A stretch of 64,000 nucleotides of DNA from Gymnothorax reevesii. Its lineage: Eukaryota; Chordata; Actinopteri; Anguilliformes; Muraenidae. The stretch lies in NCBI GenBank assembly GCA_029721435.1, contig CM056586.1, forward strand, positions 73,118,607 through 73,182,606. Reading direction: 5' to 3'. The position numbers and the translations under genes are program-made. Positions 63,721-64,000 of this stretch are shown here, piece by piece; position 1 is the first letter of the stretch, and the number at the start of each line of letters is the position of its first letter. Under the pieces are notes generated by a model that had not been told where the DNA came from, searched no databases, and saw nothing but the letters and a program-made list of their open reading frames with translations.

Positions 63721-63843
63721 GTATGCTGTAAAACACAAATGCACTTAAAGTCTTCTTCTTGAGTCGTCTTCACTCTTGATTCCGCCTCTGTGTATTCCTC
63801 TGTTTGTGTGACTGTCTTTGTCTCGATGCTTCAGACCTTTATA
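63596..63843 (+). repeat. ttn: Recent tandem duplicate, copy 2 (contains PEVK exon 12)
   Basis: Counterpart of 62468-62715. The duplicated unit is about 1,128 bp and would also carry one copy of exons 10 and 11. Confidence 0.93.
63634..63720 (+). CDS. ttn: ttn PEVK-region exon 12 (duplicate B)
   Basis: 87 bp, phase 1-1. [29 protein letters not shown]: differs from exon 9 only by V to E and P to S. Same AAG acceptor and GTATGC donor. Confidence 0.9.
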
Positions 63844-63980
63844 TGATAAAACTGAACGAATGGCACTTTGGTGAAACAGTAAGTCTTGACAGCCAGTTCA
63901 CATATACTAACAACGTAAAACAAGAAGATTTTATTTTGAATTGAATGTGAAGTCATCTTTAAAGCTTCATCAAAAAGCCA

Positions 63981-64000
63981 GAGAAAATGAACCTGCTGTC
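63981..64000 (+). CDS. ttn: Possible start of a further PEVK exon, cut by the window end
   Basis: After AAAAAGCCAG the sequence could open a phase 1 exon (EKMNLLS), resembling the start of exon 6 ([10 protein letters not shown]). The alternative acceptor at TTTAAAG runs into a TGA in phase 1. Not decidable from 20 bases. Confidence 0.3.

Noticed and set aside
62040..62150. Extra Ig or PEVK exon (phrase [11 protein letters not shown] after TTAAAG)
   Set aside because: No donor in phase, and stops in the alternative phase; Ig strand signatures are absent.

Overview
The window is an internal stretch of one vertebrate gene, titin (ttn, connectin), read on the + strand. About 74 exons can be placed from protein content, splice sites and reading phase. 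The host is a teleost fish: its introns carry teleost-type repeats (fragments of a tRNA-derived SINE, several degraded Tc1/mariner-like elements, hAT-like foldbacks, a CR1/L2-type LINE scrap), and many introns are only 85-120 bp. The sequence does not tell me the species, or which titin copy this is (teleosts usually have a tandem ttna/ttnb pair). Human domain numbers (I1, I27 and so on) are used by order, from my recollection of human titin, and are inference.

Layout. 1-2359: intron. 2360-5161: Z-disc/I-band junction, with half-Ig exons and one 1.7-kb exon ending in I1. 5255-19499: proximal tandem Ig segment, I2-I15, one-to-one with human. 21303-23901: three more Ig exons and a 51-bp exon in the position of the human novex exons; no novex-3-like terminal exon is visible. 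26190-30014: the N2B exon, Ig-Ig-long unique sequence-Ig. 30676-46312: 32 exons coding 33 Ig domains, containing four successive six-Ig super-repeats. 50470-54071: N2A region (lead-in, I80, the unique N2A segment, I81). 54165-63720: a 33-bp acidic exon and twelve short PEVK-type exons; the gene continues past 64000.

How it works together (known for titin): the protein runs from Z-disc to M-band. The part coded here is the extensible I-band spring, in which tandem Ig segments straighten first and PEVK and N2B unique sequence then unfold, while N2A and N2B also act as binding hubs. Nearly all exons start and end in phase 1, so almost any can be skipped without a frameshift, as the known isoform diversity requires.

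I found no separate gene, RNA gene or CRISPR array, and no system unrelated to titin. The most interesting signals concern gene architecture. Donor sites in the middle Ig block are almost all of GTTTGT/GTCAGT type (pyrimidine at +3, 24 of 27), against 3 of 47 elsewhere. PEVK exons often use AAG acceptors (7 of 12). The Ig block appears to lack the two extra ten-Ig units of human titin, and N2A passes straight from I81 into PEVK. The N2B unique sequence is enlarged (about 930 residues) and internally repetitive.
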